Positions 27,000 to 36,063 of a stretch of 64,000 nucleotides of DNA are shown here, piece by piece. The stretch's first letter is position 1; every line of letters starts with the position of its first letter. The notes below the pieces were generated by a model that was not told the origin of the DNA, ran no database searches, and saw only the letters and a list, made by a program, of their open reading frames with translations. The stretch comes from Curtobacterium flaccumfaciens (GTDB lineage Bacteria; Actinomycetota; Actinomycetes; Actinomycetales; Microbacteriaceae), in NCBI RefSeq assembly GCF_004361695.1, contig NZ_SNVW01000004.1, positions 1-64,000 of the forward strand, given 5' to 3'. A program made the translations under genes and the position numbers.

Positions 27000-28249
27000 C
27001 CATCTCAGCCGGGACGATCGCTCTGCTCGTCCTCATCCTGGTCGTCGTCATCTTCGTGATCGTCGTCCTGTCCCGCGCGATCCGGATCGTGCCGCAGGCG
27101 ACCGCGGGCATCGTCGAACGACTCGGGAAGTACCACAAGACCCTCAACCCCGGGTTGAATCTTCTGGTCCCGTTCATCGACCGCCTCCGTCCCCTTCTCG
27201 ACATGCGCGAGCAGGTGGTCTCGTTCCCGCCGCAGCCCGTGATCACCGAGGACAACCTGGTCGTGTCGATCGACACCGTGGTCTACTTCCAGGTCACCGA
27301 CGCCCGGGCCGCGACGTACGAGATCGCGAATTACCTCGGCGCCGTCGAGCAGCTCACCACGACCACGCTCCGCAACGTCGTCGGTGGCCTCAACCTCGAA
27401 GAGGCCCTGACCAGCCGCGACAACATCAACGGCCAGCTCCGCGTGGTGCTCGACGAGGCCACCGGCAAGTGGGGCATCCGCGTCGGTCGTGTCGAGCTCA
27501 AGGCGATCGAGCCGCCCGTGTCCATCCAGGACGCCATGGAGCAGCAGCTGCGTGCCGAGCGGAGCCGTCGTGCCGCGATCCTGCAGGCCGAGGGCACCAA
27601 GCAGTCCCAGATCCTCGAGGCCGAGGGTCAGCGGCAGGCCGCGATCCTCGCGGCCGAGGGTGACGCGAAGGCCCAGGTCCTCCGCGCCGAGGGTGAGGCC
27701 TCCGCCATCGCGACCGTCTTCGAGGCGATCCACACCGGCGACCCGGACGACAAGCTGCTCTCGTACCAGTACCTGCAGATGCTGCCCAAGATCGCCGAGG
27801 GCACCGCGAACAAGCTCTGGATGATCCCGAGCGAGTTCACCGAGGCGCTCTCCGGCATCGCGAAGGGCTTCTCGGGCGGCCGGTCCGGCAGCGGACCCGT
27901 CGCCGGAGCCGGGGGCGGCGACTTCCTCTCGCGGATCTCGAAGCTCGCGAACGAGAGCCTGGCGAACACCGCGTCGGCCGATGCCGCAACCGCATCGGCC
28001 CCGCGTGCGGACGCCACCGCGGCGGACATCGTCCCCGCGTCCGAGCTCGACCAGCGTCTGGCGGAGTCGAACCGCAGCGTCGACGCGCACCTCGCGGCGG
28101 CCGACGACGAGACCGAGCAGCAGCTCGGTGCCGACGCCGCGGCGAAGCACGACACGGCGGCGAAGCACGACGCGGCGGATCCCGACACCGTGTCGAAGCC
28201 CGACGATGCCTCTGGCCACCGGTTCACGGACGGCTCCGGTCGGCGGTAA
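26996..28249 (+). CDS. SPFH/band 7 (stomatin-like) membrane protein
   Basis: A 417-residue protein with one N-terminal span (about 4-26), a band 7 domain (IRIVPQATAGIVERLGKYHKTLNPGLNLLVPF onward, about 28-190), then a coiled coil built on AEG repeats (QAEGTKQSQILEAEGQRQ, about 190-235). The last 100 or so residues are Ala/Asp/His-rich and include a repeated AAKHD. It forms oligomeric rings in membrane microdomains with NfeD. GTG start overlaps the nfeD stop. A very strong hairpin follows the gene. Confidence 0.9.
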   Translation: MTISAGTIALLVLILVVVIFVIVVLSRAIRIVPQATAGIVERLGKYHKTLNPGLNLLVPFIDRLRPLLDMREQVVSFPPQPVITEDNLVVSIDTVVYFQVTDARAATYEIANYLGAVEQLTTTTLRNVVGGLNLEEALTSRDNINGQLRVVLDEATGKWGIRVGRVELKAIEPPVSIQDAMEQQLRAERSRRAAILQAEGTKQSQILEAEGQRQAAILAAEGDAKAQVLRAEGEASAIATVFEAIHTGDPDDKLLSYQYLQMLPKIAEGTANKLWMIPSEFTEALSGIAKGFSGGRSGSGPVAGAGGGDFLSRISKLANESLANTASADAATASAPRADATAADIVPASELDQRLAESNRSVDAHLAAADDETEQQLGADAAAKHDTAAKHDAADPDTVSKPDDASGHRFTDGSGRR

Positions 28250-28254
28250 CCCGG

Positions 28255-28310
28255 ACCGCACACCACGACGCCCGCCCCGGGAAACCGGGGCGGGCGTCGT
28301 GGTGTGCGGT
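28255..28310 (+). terminator. Strong terminator of the NfeD-SPFH operon
   Basis: Perfect 26-bp arms at 28255-28280 and 28285-28310 around a GAAA tetraloop, starting six bases past the SPFH stop. It lies between convergent genes (SPFH plus, rbpA minus). There is no U-tract, but the length of the stem makes it a convincing hairpin terminator for either strand. Confidence 0.85.
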
Positions 28311-28369
28311 CAGTGCGTCAGGCGGTCAGTGCGTCAAGCAGTCAGTGCGTCTGACGGCCAGTGGGTCAG
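28306..28369. repeat. Four-unit 16-bp tandem repeat running into the rbpA stop
   Basis: Units at 28306-28321, 28322-28337, 28338-28353 and 28354-28369. The first two differ at one base (GCGGTCAGTGCGTCAG, then ending AA); the third and fourth are progressively diverged. Unit 1 starts in the terminator arm, and unit 4 includes the rbpA stop codon. Likely made by slippage; no known function. Confidence 0.8.
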
Positions 28370-28716
28370 GCGCCGCGTCGCGCGCGAAGGAACTGGAGAC
28401 GCTCTTCGAGCAGCTCCTCGAGCTCCTCGCGCGAGCGCCGTTCGAGCAGCATGTCCCAGTGGGTCCTGGGTGCCTTCACGTCCTCCGCGGCGACCTCGAC
28501 GGGGATCCCGTCGTCGCCGAGCAGCCGGCCTTCACGTCCGGAGCGGGGCTCCGACCAGGTCTGGGGGACGTCCGCGTCGGCAGAGAAGACGATGTCGAAC
28601 GTCTCTCCCGACTCCGTCTGGTAGACCGCGCGCTTGCGGTCCGAGAGCTCGACGCCCTCTTCGCTCTGGAGACTCTGACTCCCGAGCCGCATGCCGCGGA
28701 GACTCCGATCAGCCAT
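28366..28716 (-). CDS. rbpA: RNA polymerase-binding protein RbpA
   Basis: Actinobacterial transcription activator of 116 residues that binds RNA polymerase and the principal sigma factor and stabilises the open promoter complex. The N-terminal ADRSLRGMRLGSQSLQSEEG, the core domain ERKxxxYxTESGETFDIVFSADADVPQTWSEPRSGREG, and the C-terminal sigma-binding helix RTHWDMLLERRSREELEELLEERLQFLR are all present. The core normally carries cysteines; here none is seen, as in the zinc-free forms. GAGAGGAGC precedes the ATG at 28716. Confidence 0.93.
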   Translation of the reverse strand: MADRSLRGMRLGSQSLQSEEGVELSDRKRAVYQTESGETFDIVFSADADVPQTWSEPRSGREGRLLGDDGIPVEVAAEDVKAPRTHWDMLLERRSREELEELLEERLQFLRARRGA

Positions 28717-28820
28717 GTGTGTGCTCCTCTCGCTCGTCTGCCCTCTCCAACACTGTCCCACGCAGCATCAATCCCGGACCGGTGCATTCACAGTGCGTTC
28801 CCAGTGGGACCGACCGGCGC

Positions 28821-30488
28821 TCAGGGTCGGCGTCGGCTCCGGACGGTGCTGCGGGACCACGGGGCGCAGGCGAGGAGCACGAGGAGCCCACCGAGGGAGA
28901 GCAGCAACGCGATCGCTCCGGACGCGACGGTCGCGGGGGTCGTGGTCGTGCCGAGCGGGACGTCGGTGATCATCGAGGTCGCCGTGTACTCCGGCACCCG
29001 GTCGATCGTCCGGCCGGTGGGGTCGATGACCTGGGACGCGCCGACCGTCGAGATGTTGACGAGCGACCGACCGGTCTCGATCGCACGCATCCGGGCGATC
29101 TCGAGTTGCTGCAAGTTCTCGTCGGTACCCGAGAAGTCGGCGTTGTTCGTCTGGGCGAGGATCACCTGCGCTCCCCCGCGCGCCATGTCGCGCGTGAGGC
29201 CGTCGTCGACGATGTCGAAGCAGATCGCGATGCCGGCACGAACCCCGGCGACGGACAGCACGTTCGGCTTCGTGCCCGGCGTGTAGTCGCGCTGCAGCAG
29301 ACCGATGAGCGACGGGGCGAGCTTCGAGAAGAACCAGCGGTCGGGCACGTACTCGCCGAAGGGCACGGGGCGCTTCTTGTCGTAGGACGACTGCCACCCG
29401 TCCGCCGTCCAGACGAAGGACGTGTTGTGCAGCACCCCCGACCGGGTCTGCGTGATCGCGCCCGCGACGATCGGTGCCCCGACGGAGTCGACGACCGAAT
29501 CGAGTGCCGAGGCGATGACCGGCTGCTGACGGGGGTCGAACTCGGCGGAGCCCTCCGGCCACACCACCAGGTCGACGCCCTTCGCGTCGACGTCGGTGGC
29601 GGCGACCTGCGACTCGAGCACCTCGCCCGGGGTCGCCCGATCGAAGTACCCGGCCGGGCCGTTGCCCTGCACCGACTCGATGCGGATCGAACCGCTGGTC
29701 GCGGTCGGCCAGGCGGGCACGGCGAGCACCGCTGCAACGAGGAGCCCGGCGGTCGCCACTCGCGTCGGCAGCCGCAGGACGGCGCCCGGGGTGCTCGGCG
29801 CGACGAGCGCGAGCGACAGCACCACGGCGGTGCAGTACACGACGACGAAGGTCACGCCGAGCACGCCGACGTACGCGGCCAGGTGGGCGAACGGGCTCTC
29901 GGACTGCGACAGCCCGACACGCCCCCAGGCGAACCCGCCGTACGGCCAGCTCCCGGAGAACCACTCGCGTCCGGTCCAGAGTGCGGCGACGACGGCCGGG
30001 AGGCCCCACACGCGTCCGGCGGTCGACGGCAGCACGCGCGCCACCCAGCGGTAGGCGAGGGCGATCGCCACGCTGCCGAGGGCGAAGAACACGGCCTCGA
30101 ACAACGCGAGCGCGAACCACGGGACCGGTCCCAGGTAGCGCCCGGCCCACGAGATGGCCGGGACGTAGAACGCGGCACCGGCGACGTACCCGAGCCACGC
30201 GGCCCGGCGCGCGCGCTGGCCCATCGCGGCGAGCAGCATGCACGCGAGCGCCGGGTACGCCAGGAACCACCAGCCCGGCGAGGGGAACGACAGCGCGAAC
30301 AGGACACCACCGATCACCGCGAGCGGGAACGCCTGCGCGAGCGGCAGGGCCGCGAAGGGGTTCCGGCCCGGCCGGGCGACACCGTCGGACGGACGCTGCG
30401 CGGCACGGACTGGACGCTCCCCCACGGAGCCGCGCCGGGCAGTGGGGTCGGCGTCCCGCGGACGCACGTCGGACTCGGGAACGGGCAC
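28821..30488 (-). CDS. lnt: Apolipoprotein N-acyltransferase
   Basis: Membrane enzyme of 555 residues that adds the third acyl chain to lipoproteins. A proline-rich cytoplasmic start is followed by several spans (about 50-230) and a carbon-nitrogen-hydrolase domain (about 250-510). The catalytic triad is Glu312 in VWPEGSAEF, Lys371 in YDKKRPVPFGEYVP, and Cys423 in IAICFDIVDD (the usual form is ICYE). The GTG at 30488 gives the family start; the gap to the helicase gene is 11 bases. Many lipoproteins in the window (binding protein, xylanase, FKBP) are potential substrates. Confidence 0.92.
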   Translation of the reverse strand: MPVPESDVRPRDADPTARRGSVGERPVRAAQRPSDGVARPGRNPFAALPLAQAFPLAVIGGVLFALSFPSPGWWFLAYPALACMLLAAMGQRARRAAWLGYVAGAAFYVPAISWAGRYLGPVPWFALALFEAVFFALGSVAIALAYRWVARVLPSTAGRVWGLPAVVAALWTGREWFSGSWPYGGFAWGRVGLSQSESPFAHLAAYVGVLGVTFVVVYCTAVVLSLALVAPSTPGAVLRLPTRVATAGLLVAAVLAVPAWPTATSGSIRIESVQGNGPAGYFDRATPGEVLESQVAATDVDAKGVDLVVWPEGSAEFDPRQQPVIASALDSVVDSVGAPIVAGAITQTRSGVLHNTSFVWTADGWQSSYDKKRPVPFGEYVPDRWFFSKLAPSLIGLLQRDYTPGTKPNVLSVAGVRAGIAICFDIVDDGLTRDMARGGAQVILAQTNNADFSGTDENLQQLEIARMRAIETGRSLVNISTVGASQVIDPTGRTIDRVPEYTATSMITDVPLGTTTTPATVASGAIALLLSLGGLLVLLACAPWSRSTVRSRRRP

Positions 30489-30499
30489 CGGGCCTCCAG

Positions 30500-32941
30500 T
30501 CAGACCGCCGCGTAGGCGACGATGCCGCGGCGCACCGCGTCCGTCGCCCGTCGGGCGGTCTGTGCGAGGTCCTCGTCGCCCGCGTTGCGGATCTGGTCGA
30601 GCAGGTCGATGACCTGCTTCGACCAGCGGACGAAGTCACCGGCGGGCAGGTCGAGCGTCCGCAGGACGTCGTCCAGCGCGGAGCCGGACGCCCACCGGAA
30701 CATGCCGACCGCGGCGGCCGGCGTCGGCGGCTGCGACCCCGCGAGCCGGGCGTCGCGCTCGATGTCGTCGAGGCGGGACCAGATGGTCAGGGTCTCGTCG
30801 AGCGCCGGACGGAACGCACCGCGCGGCAGGGCGTGCTCGGTGCCGGGGGCGTCCTCGCGCCTGGGCTGGTAGACGATCGTGGCGGCCATCGCGGCGAGCT
30901 GCGCGGGGGTGAGGTCCTTCCAGACCCCGGCCTCGAGGCACTCGGCGACGAGCAGGTCCCGCTCGCCGTAGATCCGCTGCAGCCGGCGGCCACCCGGAGC
31001 GACGGTCGCTTCGCCGTTGCCGGTGTCGACCAGGTAGCCGAGCTGGAGCAGCACGTCGGTGACACGGTCGAACGTCGTCGCGACGGCACCCGTGCGGGAA
31101 CGGATCTGCTGGACGAGCTTGTCGTTGACGCGCTTGAGCTTGTACCAGCGCTCCGACCAGCGGGCGTGGGCTTCGCGGTCGGGGCAGGCGTGGCAGGGGT
31201 GCCGCTGCATCCGCCGTCGGACCTCGGTGATCGCCGCCTGTCGTTCGGCACGCGCACCGTGCGAGGCCTCGCGACCGCCGGGGACGTTCGTCCGCTCGAG
31301 GTCGGAGAGCTCACGCCGGAGCGCCGCGTACTCGGTGAAGTCGCCGAGGTGGCACTGCATCGCCTGCTGGTAGCCGTCGAGGGACTCCTGCTGCGACCGC
31401 ACCTTGCGCGCCAGGTCGACGACCGAGCGGTCCGCCTGGAACTGCGCGAACGAGGTCTCGAGGACCTCGCGCGTGCGCTGGCGCCCGAACTGGTCGATGA
31501 GGTTCACGGCCATGTTGTACGTCGGCTTGAACGACGAGTTGAGCGGGTACGTCCGTCGGCTGGCGAGGGACGCCACGGCCTGCGGGTCGAGTCCGTCGGA
31601 CCACTGGATGACCGAGTGCCCCTCGACGTCGATGCCACGGCGGCCGGCCCGACCGGTGAGCTGGGTGTACTCCCCCGGTGTGATCGGCACGCGGGCTTCA
31701 CCGTTGAACTTCTCGAGCTTCTCGAGCACGACCGTGCGCGCCGGCATGTTCACGCCGAGCGCCAGGGTCTCCGTCGCGAACACGACCTTGAGGAGCTTGC
31801 GCTGGAAGAGGTCCTCCACCACCTCCTTGAAGGCGGGGAGCAGGCCGGCGTGGTGTGCGGCGACCCCGCGCTCGAGCCCCTCGAGCCACTCCCAGTAGCC
31901 GAGGACGGCGAGGTCCTCGTCGAGGAGGGTGCGGCAGTGGTACTCCGCGGTCTCGCGGATCTCGTTGCGCTCCTGCACCGTGGTCAGCGACAGGCCGGAG
32001 CGCACGACGTTGCGGACGCCCTGGTCGCAGCCGTTCCGGCTGAAGACGAAGAAGATCGCCGGCAGCAGCATCCGCTCGTCGAGCATGTGTGCGATCCGCT
32101 CGCGGTGCAGCTTCTCGGTGCGCGGACCCCGACGGTCGTGGTAGCCGCCACGACCACGGCCACCGCGGTGTCCGCCGCCGTGCCGCTCGCTGCGGGACGC
32201 CCCGCCGACGAGCCGCAGGAGCTCCGGGTTCACCCGGTTCGTCGCCGCGGCACCGCTGGAGTCGAAGAGGTCGACCATCTTCGAGCCGACGAGCACGTGC
32301 TGCTCGAGCGGCACCGGACGGTCCTCGGACACGATCACGTCGGTGTCGCCGCGGACGGTCTGGAGCCAGTCGCCGAACTCTTCCGCGTTGGACACCGTGG
32401 CACTGAGGGACACCAGGCGGACCTCGGTCGGGAGGTGCAGGATCACCTCTTCCCAGACGGCGCCGCGGAAGCGGTCTGCCAGGTAGTGGACCTCGTCGAG
32501 GACCACCCAGGCGAGGTCGTCGAGCAGGTCGGAGTCCGCGTAGATCATGTTGCGGAGGACCTCGGTGGTCATCACGACCACCCGGGCGCGGGGGTTCACG
32601 TTCGTGTCGCCGGTGAGCAGACCGACCTCGGACTCGCCGTAGACCGCGACGAGCTCGGCGTACTTCTGGTTGCTCAGCGCCTTCATCGGCGTCGTGTAGA
32701 ACACCTTCGCCGTCGGCTGCCGCATCGCCAGCCAGATCGCGAACTCCGCCACGATCGTCTTGCCGGCACCCGTCGGCGCCGCCACCAGGACGCTGCGGCC
32801 CTGGTCGAGCGCGTCGCACGCGGCGATCTGGAACGGGTCGAGGTCGAAGCGCAGGTCGGAGCGGAACAACTCGAGGTTGCGCGAGCGACTGCGGACCTTC
32901 GCCGCCGCGAACCGCTCGGCGGGGCTGGGTGCGGAGCTCAC
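30500..32941 (-). CDS. helY: Ski2/Mtr4-like DEAD/DExH helicase (HelY type)
   Basis: RNA helicase of 813 residues. Motifs in order: Q-region FQIAACDAL, Walker A APTGAGKT, TTPMKALSNQKY, Walker B DEVHYL, SATVSN, then QLTGRAGRRGID (motif VI). A long C-terminal helical region follows, as in Mtr4-like proteins, and LERTNVPGG and CPDREAHARW lie in it. The GTG at 32941 overlaps the tatC stop by 4 bases (GTGA); the frame upstream is a shadow. Position after tatC matches the conserved actinobacterial locus. Role in RNA turnover is inferred from the family. Confidence 0.92.
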   Translation of the reverse strand: MSSAPSPAERFAAAKVRSRSRNLELFRSDLRFDLDPFQIAACDALDQGRSVLVAAPTGAGKTIVAEFAIWLAMRQPTAKVFYTTPMKALSNQKYAELVAVYGESEVGLLTGDTNVNPRARVVVMTTEVLRNMIYADSDLLDDLAWVVLDEVHYLADRFRGAVWEEVILHLPTEVRLVSLSATVSNAEEFGDWLQTVRGDTDVIVSEDRPVPLEQHVLVGSKMVDLFDSSGAAATNRVNPELLRLVGGASRSERHGGGHRGGRGRGGYHDRRGPRTEKLHRERIAHMLDERMLLPAIFFVFSRNGCDQGVRNVVRSGLSLTTVQERNEIRETAEYHCRTLLDEDLAVLGYWEWLEGLERGVAAHHAGLLPAFKEVVEDLFQRKLLKVVFATETLALGVNMPARTVVLEKLEKFNGEARVPITPGEYTQLTGRAGRRGIDVEGHSVIQWSDGLDPQAVASLASRRTYPLNSSFKPTYNMAVNLIDQFGRQRTREVLETSFAQFQADRSVVDLARKVRSQQESLDGYQQAMQCHLGDFTEYAALRRELSDLERTNVPGGREASHGARAERQAAITEVRRRMQRHPCHACPDREAHARWSERWYKLKRVNDKLVQQIRSRTGAVATTFDRVTDVLLQLGYLVDTGNGEATVAPGGRRLQRIYGERDLLVAECLEAGVWKDLTPAQLAAMAATIVYQPRREDAPGTEHALPRGAFRPALDETLTIWSRLDDIERDARLAGSQPPTPAAAVGMFRWASGSALDDVLRTLDLPAGDFVRWSKQVIDLLDQIRNAGDEDLAQTARRATDAVRRGIVAYAAV

Positions 32942-33759
32942 AGGCCGTACTCTTCGTCGAGCTTCGCCTGGCGCTTCGCCATCCGCCGGTCGTGCAGCCA
33001 CGTCACCGCGCACGCCGCGACGTAGAGCACGATCATCGGCACGGCCAGCAGGAACATCGAGATGACGTCGGCGCTCGGTGTGACGATCGCGCAGAACACC
33101 AGGATGCAGAGGATCGCGACGCGCCAGGACTTGATGATCGACGACGCCGACAGCACGCCGACGAAGTTGAGCAGCACGAGGAACACCGGCAGGACGAACG
33201 CGATGCCGACCGCCACGATGAGCTTGATGACGAAGTCGTAGTACGCCTTCGCGTCGACGATCGAGGTGTCCTGACTCGACACGAAGCTGCCGAGGATGCC
33301 CACCACGTGCGGCAGGATGTACCACCCGAACCAGCAGCCCGCGAAGAAGAGCGGGATGGCGGTGCCGAGGAACCCGAACACGTACTGCTTCTCGCGCCGC
33401 ACCAGCGCCGGGACGATGAACGCCCAGATCTGGTAGAGCCACACCGGACTCGAGATGACGATGCCGATCGTGATCGCGATCTGTAGCTTGAGGTCGAACG
33501 CCCCCGTGATCATCGGGAAGTTCAACTCGGCGGTGTGCCCGCCGACCTTGGCGAGCTGGGCGACCGGGGACCGCAGCGCATCGAGCACGAACGGGGTGAT
33601 GAACCACCCGCCGACGGCGCACACCGCCACTGCGATGACGGCCTTGAACAGGCGGTTGCGCAGCTCGATGAGGTGCTGCCCGAGCGACATGCGGCCTTCG
33701 GTGTCCTTCGTCGGACGTCCGGTCCGCCTCGCTCGCCCGCGCGCGGTCGTCGAAGCCAT
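32938..33759 (-). CDS. tatC: Sec-independent protein translocase TatC
   Basis: Receptor subunit of the twin-arginine exporter, 273 residues, six predicted spans. Family motifs are HLIELRNRLFKAVIAV (the conserved cytoplasmic N-terminus) and FVVxLxxFVGVLSASS. The first 23 residues are basic and may be extra; an alternative start is the internal ATG before SLGQHLIEL. TatA/TatB are not encoded next to it, though tatA normally lies just upstream in this locus. The Tat system needs them, so they must be elsewhere. Confidence 0.93.
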   Translation of the reverse strand: MASTTARGRARRTGRPTKDTEGRMSLGQHLIELRNRLFKAVIAVAVCAVGGWFITPFVLDALRSPVAQLAKVGGHTAELNFPMITGAFDLKLQIAITIGIVISSPVWLYQIWAFIVPALVRREKQYVFGFLGTAIPLFFAGCWFGWYILPHVVGILGSFVSSQDTSIVDAKAYYDFVIKLIVAVGIAFVLPVFLVLLNFVGVLSASSIIKSWRVAILCILVFCAIVTPSADVISMFLLAVPMIVLYVAACAVTWLHDRRMAKRQAKLDEEYGL

Positions 33760-33782
33760 GCCCCGATCCTACGGGACCGGGG

Positions 33783-33806
33783 CCGACAGTCCGCCGCGAC
33801 TGTCGG
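33783..33806. terminator. Hairpin between pafC and tatC
   Basis: CCGACAGTC (33783-33791) pairs with GACTGTCGG (33798-33806) over 9 bp with a 6-base loop CGCCGC. It lies past the tandem repeats that follow pafC and 23 bp upstream of tatC. Possible terminator of pafBC or leader hairpin of tatC. Confidence 0.45.
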
Positions 33807-33886
33807 GCCCGGCGGACCTCGGGTGCCCCGCGGGGCTCCGCGACGCTCCGCGCAGGTCCCCGCAACGACGTGTGCCTGATGAGATC

Positions 33887-33923
33887 GGGCGTACCTGGTC
33901 AGAACTTCCGACCAGGTACGCCC
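33887..33923. repeat. Inverted copy joined to the 19-bp array
   Basis: GGGCGTACCTGGTC (33887-33900) and GACCAGGTACGCCC (33910-33923) are perfect 14-bp inverted arms around AGAACTTCC. The right arm is the first unit of the tandem array. The left arm with its flank (GATC before it) matches unit 3 of the array best. Confidence 0.8.
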
Positions 33924-33985
33924 GGAACGACCAGGTACGCCCGGAATGACCAGGTACGCCCGATTCGACTCGGTACGCGCGAACC
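33910..33985. repeat. 19-bp tandem repeat array, four units
   Basis: Units at 33910, 33929, 33948 and 33967. Units 1 and 2 are GACCAGGTACGCCCGGAAC and the same ending AAT; unit 3 ends CGATTC; unit 4 is diverged (GACTCGGTACGCGCGAACC). There are no spacers, so this is not CRISPR. The array fills the gap between pafC and tatC where tatA stands in related genomes. Confidence 0.85.
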
Positions 33986-33999
33986 CGGCTCCCCAGCGC

Positions 34000-34971
34000 T
34001 CAGTCGGCGGCGAGGGCCGCCGCTGCGAACTCGCGGACGGCAACGCGGGCCGCCGGCGGGTCGAGCACCACGGCACGACCGGGCAGCCCGGCGACGAGCC
34101 GCACGACCCCGTCGAAGCCGTTCGACGCCGCGAGCCGGATACGGACCCGACCGCCGTCGTCGGGCGCGTCGGCGGTGTCGGCCAGGAAGTCGGCCACGAG
34201 CGGCAGCGACGACGAGTCGAGCTCCACCGTGACGATGACGTCCTCTGCCGCCTGCTGGAACAGGGTGTCCGGGATGACGACGTCCTCGATGGACTTCTCG
34301 GCAGCGCGGTCGTCGACACGGACGCCGGACATCCGGTCGAGCCGGAACGTGCGGAGCGCCTGCCGGTCGAGGTCCCAGGCGCGGAGGTACCAGTCGGTGT
34401 CGATCGACTCGACGCGGAGCGGGTCCACCCGTCGCGGACCGCCCTGGGTGCGCGGACCGGCGTACTCGAACGCGAGGCCCCGGCCGTCGGACATCGCGCG
34501 GCGGATGGTGGCGAGGGCGACGTCGTGCAGGTCCTGCCCGACGGCGACGTTCGCGGCCGCTCCCCCGGCACCGCGGGACAGCTTCGCCATGAGGGCGCGG
34601 ATGGCGTCGCGGTCGGCGGCCTCGGGCAGCGCCGACAGGTACTGCAGGCCGGCGATGAGGGCTGATGCTTCGCGTGCGGAGAGCCGCGGGGAGTCGTCGA
34701 TCGCGACCAGGTTCGTCAGGACGATCATGTCGTTCTGGTCGAAGTCGTCCCAGGCGATGTCGAACAGGTCGCCGTGCTGGTACTGCATCGTCTCGCCGGG
34801 CACGCCGGACACCGCGATGAGCTCGACGGCTCGACGGATCCGGGCTTCGGGCACGCCGAAGTGACGCGCGGCCTCGGCAACCGAGACGCGCTCGCGGTCG
34901 ATGAGGTACGGCACGAGCGCGAGGAGGAACGCGAGCTTGTCCTGCGCCTGGAGCGGTTGCTGCTCAGCCAC
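34000..34971 (-). CDS. pafC: WYL-domain transcriptional regulator PafC
   Basis: DNA-binding regulator of 323 residues that works with PafB in the LexA-independent DNA-damage response of actinobacteria. An N-terminal winged helix-turn-helix (about 8-60, RVSVAEAARHFGVPEARIRRAVELI) is followed by a WYL domain (about 150-225, with GLAFEYAG and DWYLRAWDLDRQALRTFRLDRM) and a C-terminal WCX domain. GTG at 34971 overlaps the pafB stop by 8 bases. Upstream in-frame residues to 35010 are shadow. Confidence 0.9.
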   Translation of the reverse strand: MAEQQPLQAQDKLAFLLALVPYLIDRERVSVAEAARHFGVPEARIRRAVELIAVSGVPGETMQYQHGDLFDIAWDDFDQNDMIVLTNLVAIDDSPRLSAREASALIAGLQYLSALPEAADRDAIRALMAKLSRGAGGAAANVAVGQDLHDVALATIRRAMSDGRGLAFEYAGPRTQGGPRRVDPLRVESIDTDWYLRAWDLDRQALRTFRLDRMSGVRVDDRAAEKSIEDVVIPDTLFQQAAEDVIVTVELDSSSLPLVADFLADTADAPDDGGRVRIRLAASNGFDGVVRLVAGLPGRAVVLDPPAARVAVREFAAAALAAD

Positions 34972-35992
34972 GGGGATCCCCTTCGTCGCTGTGGTCGGCC
35001 ACCAGGGCACGGAGCCGCTCGGTCACCCGCTCGCGGAGCTCGGCCGGTTCGAGGACCCGCACCTCGGGCCCGAAGGCCGCGAGTTCCTCGGCGAGGATCT
35101 GCGGGTCGACGTGGTGGAGCACGAGCACGCCGGCGTCGTCGGTCTCGGTGTCGCGGCGGCGCGCGAGCCGGCGTTCGGCGTCGGAGCCCGGGGCGACCCG
35201 GATGCGTGCGGTGCGCTCGGACCAGATCCGCTCGAGTTCGGTCAGTGCGCGCTCCCCTGCCCCGGCCGGCGCCGGGTGCTGCCCGACCGCGTACTGGGCG
35301 ACAGGCCCGACGATCCGCGAGAGCAGGTAGTTCTTGACGCTGTCGGTCGCGAACTCGTGCGCGGCGAGCATCCACCGGCCGCCGTGCTGCACGAGCGCGA
35401 GCGGGGCGACCTCGCGCCGACGGGCCTCGTGCTGACCGGGCGTGATGTAGTCGAACCGGACCGCGGCAGCGCGGTCCAGCGCGGAGCGGAGCGGCTCGAA
35501 CGCGACGTCGCGCGCGCGGAGCCGGGGCGCGTAGGCGTCGACGCCGATCGCTCCGGCGCCGTCGTCGTCCTCGGAGCCGGCCGAGCGCACCTTGAGGAGG
35601 CCGCGGCGGGAGTCGGCGGACAGGGCGCCTTCGCGCCAGGCCATCGCCGCGAGCGACAGCAGCGCGGACTCGTCCGGGGTGAAGCGGACGTCGTCGGGCA
35701 GGTCGTACTCGCCCTTCGGGATCCGGTAGCGCAGGGTCTGGTTGTTGCCGGCGGCACCCGGCGTCTCGATGGTCTCGAGCGGGATGCCGAGTTCGCGGAC
35801 GTCGTCCTTGTCGCGCTCGAACTGGCGCTCGAGCGACGCGTTGTCACCGCCGGTGCTGAACCGCTGGCGGTAGCCCTGGACGTTGGCGAGGATCTCGGAC
35901 TTCGTCAGCCCGGACTCCGTGGAGAGCAGCGCGAGGACCAGGCTGAACAGCCGTTCCTCGGCAGGCACACGGGGCACACGGGTCGCTGGCAC
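34964..35992 (-). CDS. pafB: WYL-domain transcriptional regulator PafB
   Basis: Partner of PafC, 342 residues. N-terminal helix-turn-helix is near 8-60 (LLSTESGLTKSEILANVQGYRQRF), then a WYL domain (about 155-235, with VRFDYITPGQHE and RWMLAAHEFATDSVKNYLLSRI) and a C-terminal WCX region. GTG start at 35992. In mycobacteria pafBC follows pafA of the Pup-ligase locus; here the preceding gene is an FKBP isomerase, and no pup, pafA or proteasome gene is present. dinB, also in this window, is the kind of gene this regulator controls elsewhere. Confidence 0.9.
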   Translation of the reverse strand: MPATRVPRVPAEERLFSLVLALLSTESGLTKSEILANVQGYRQRFSTGGDNASLERQFERDKDDVRELGIPLETIETPGAAGNNQTLRYRIPKGEYDLPDDVRFTPDESALLSLAAMAWREGALSADSRRGLLKVRSAGSEDDDGAGAIGVDAYAPRLRARDVAFEPLRSALDRAAAVRFDYITPGQHEARRREVAPLALVQHGGRWMLAAHEFATDSVKNYLLSRIVGPVAQYAVGQHPAPAGAGERALTELERIWSERTARIRVAPGSDAERRLARRRDTETDDAGVLVLHHVDPQILAEELAAFGPEVRVLEPAELRERVTERLRALVADHSDEGDPRG

Positions 35993-36063
35993 GAGCCGAT
36001 CCTACGGCAGCGCGGGTGCACCGGAGTGCACCCGCGCCGCGGTCCGTGGACGGTCGGACGACG

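Noticed and set aside
33910..33985. Possible CRISPR array (regular 19-bp repeats)
   Set aside because: Units are directly joined with no spacers, only four copies exist, and no cas gene is near.
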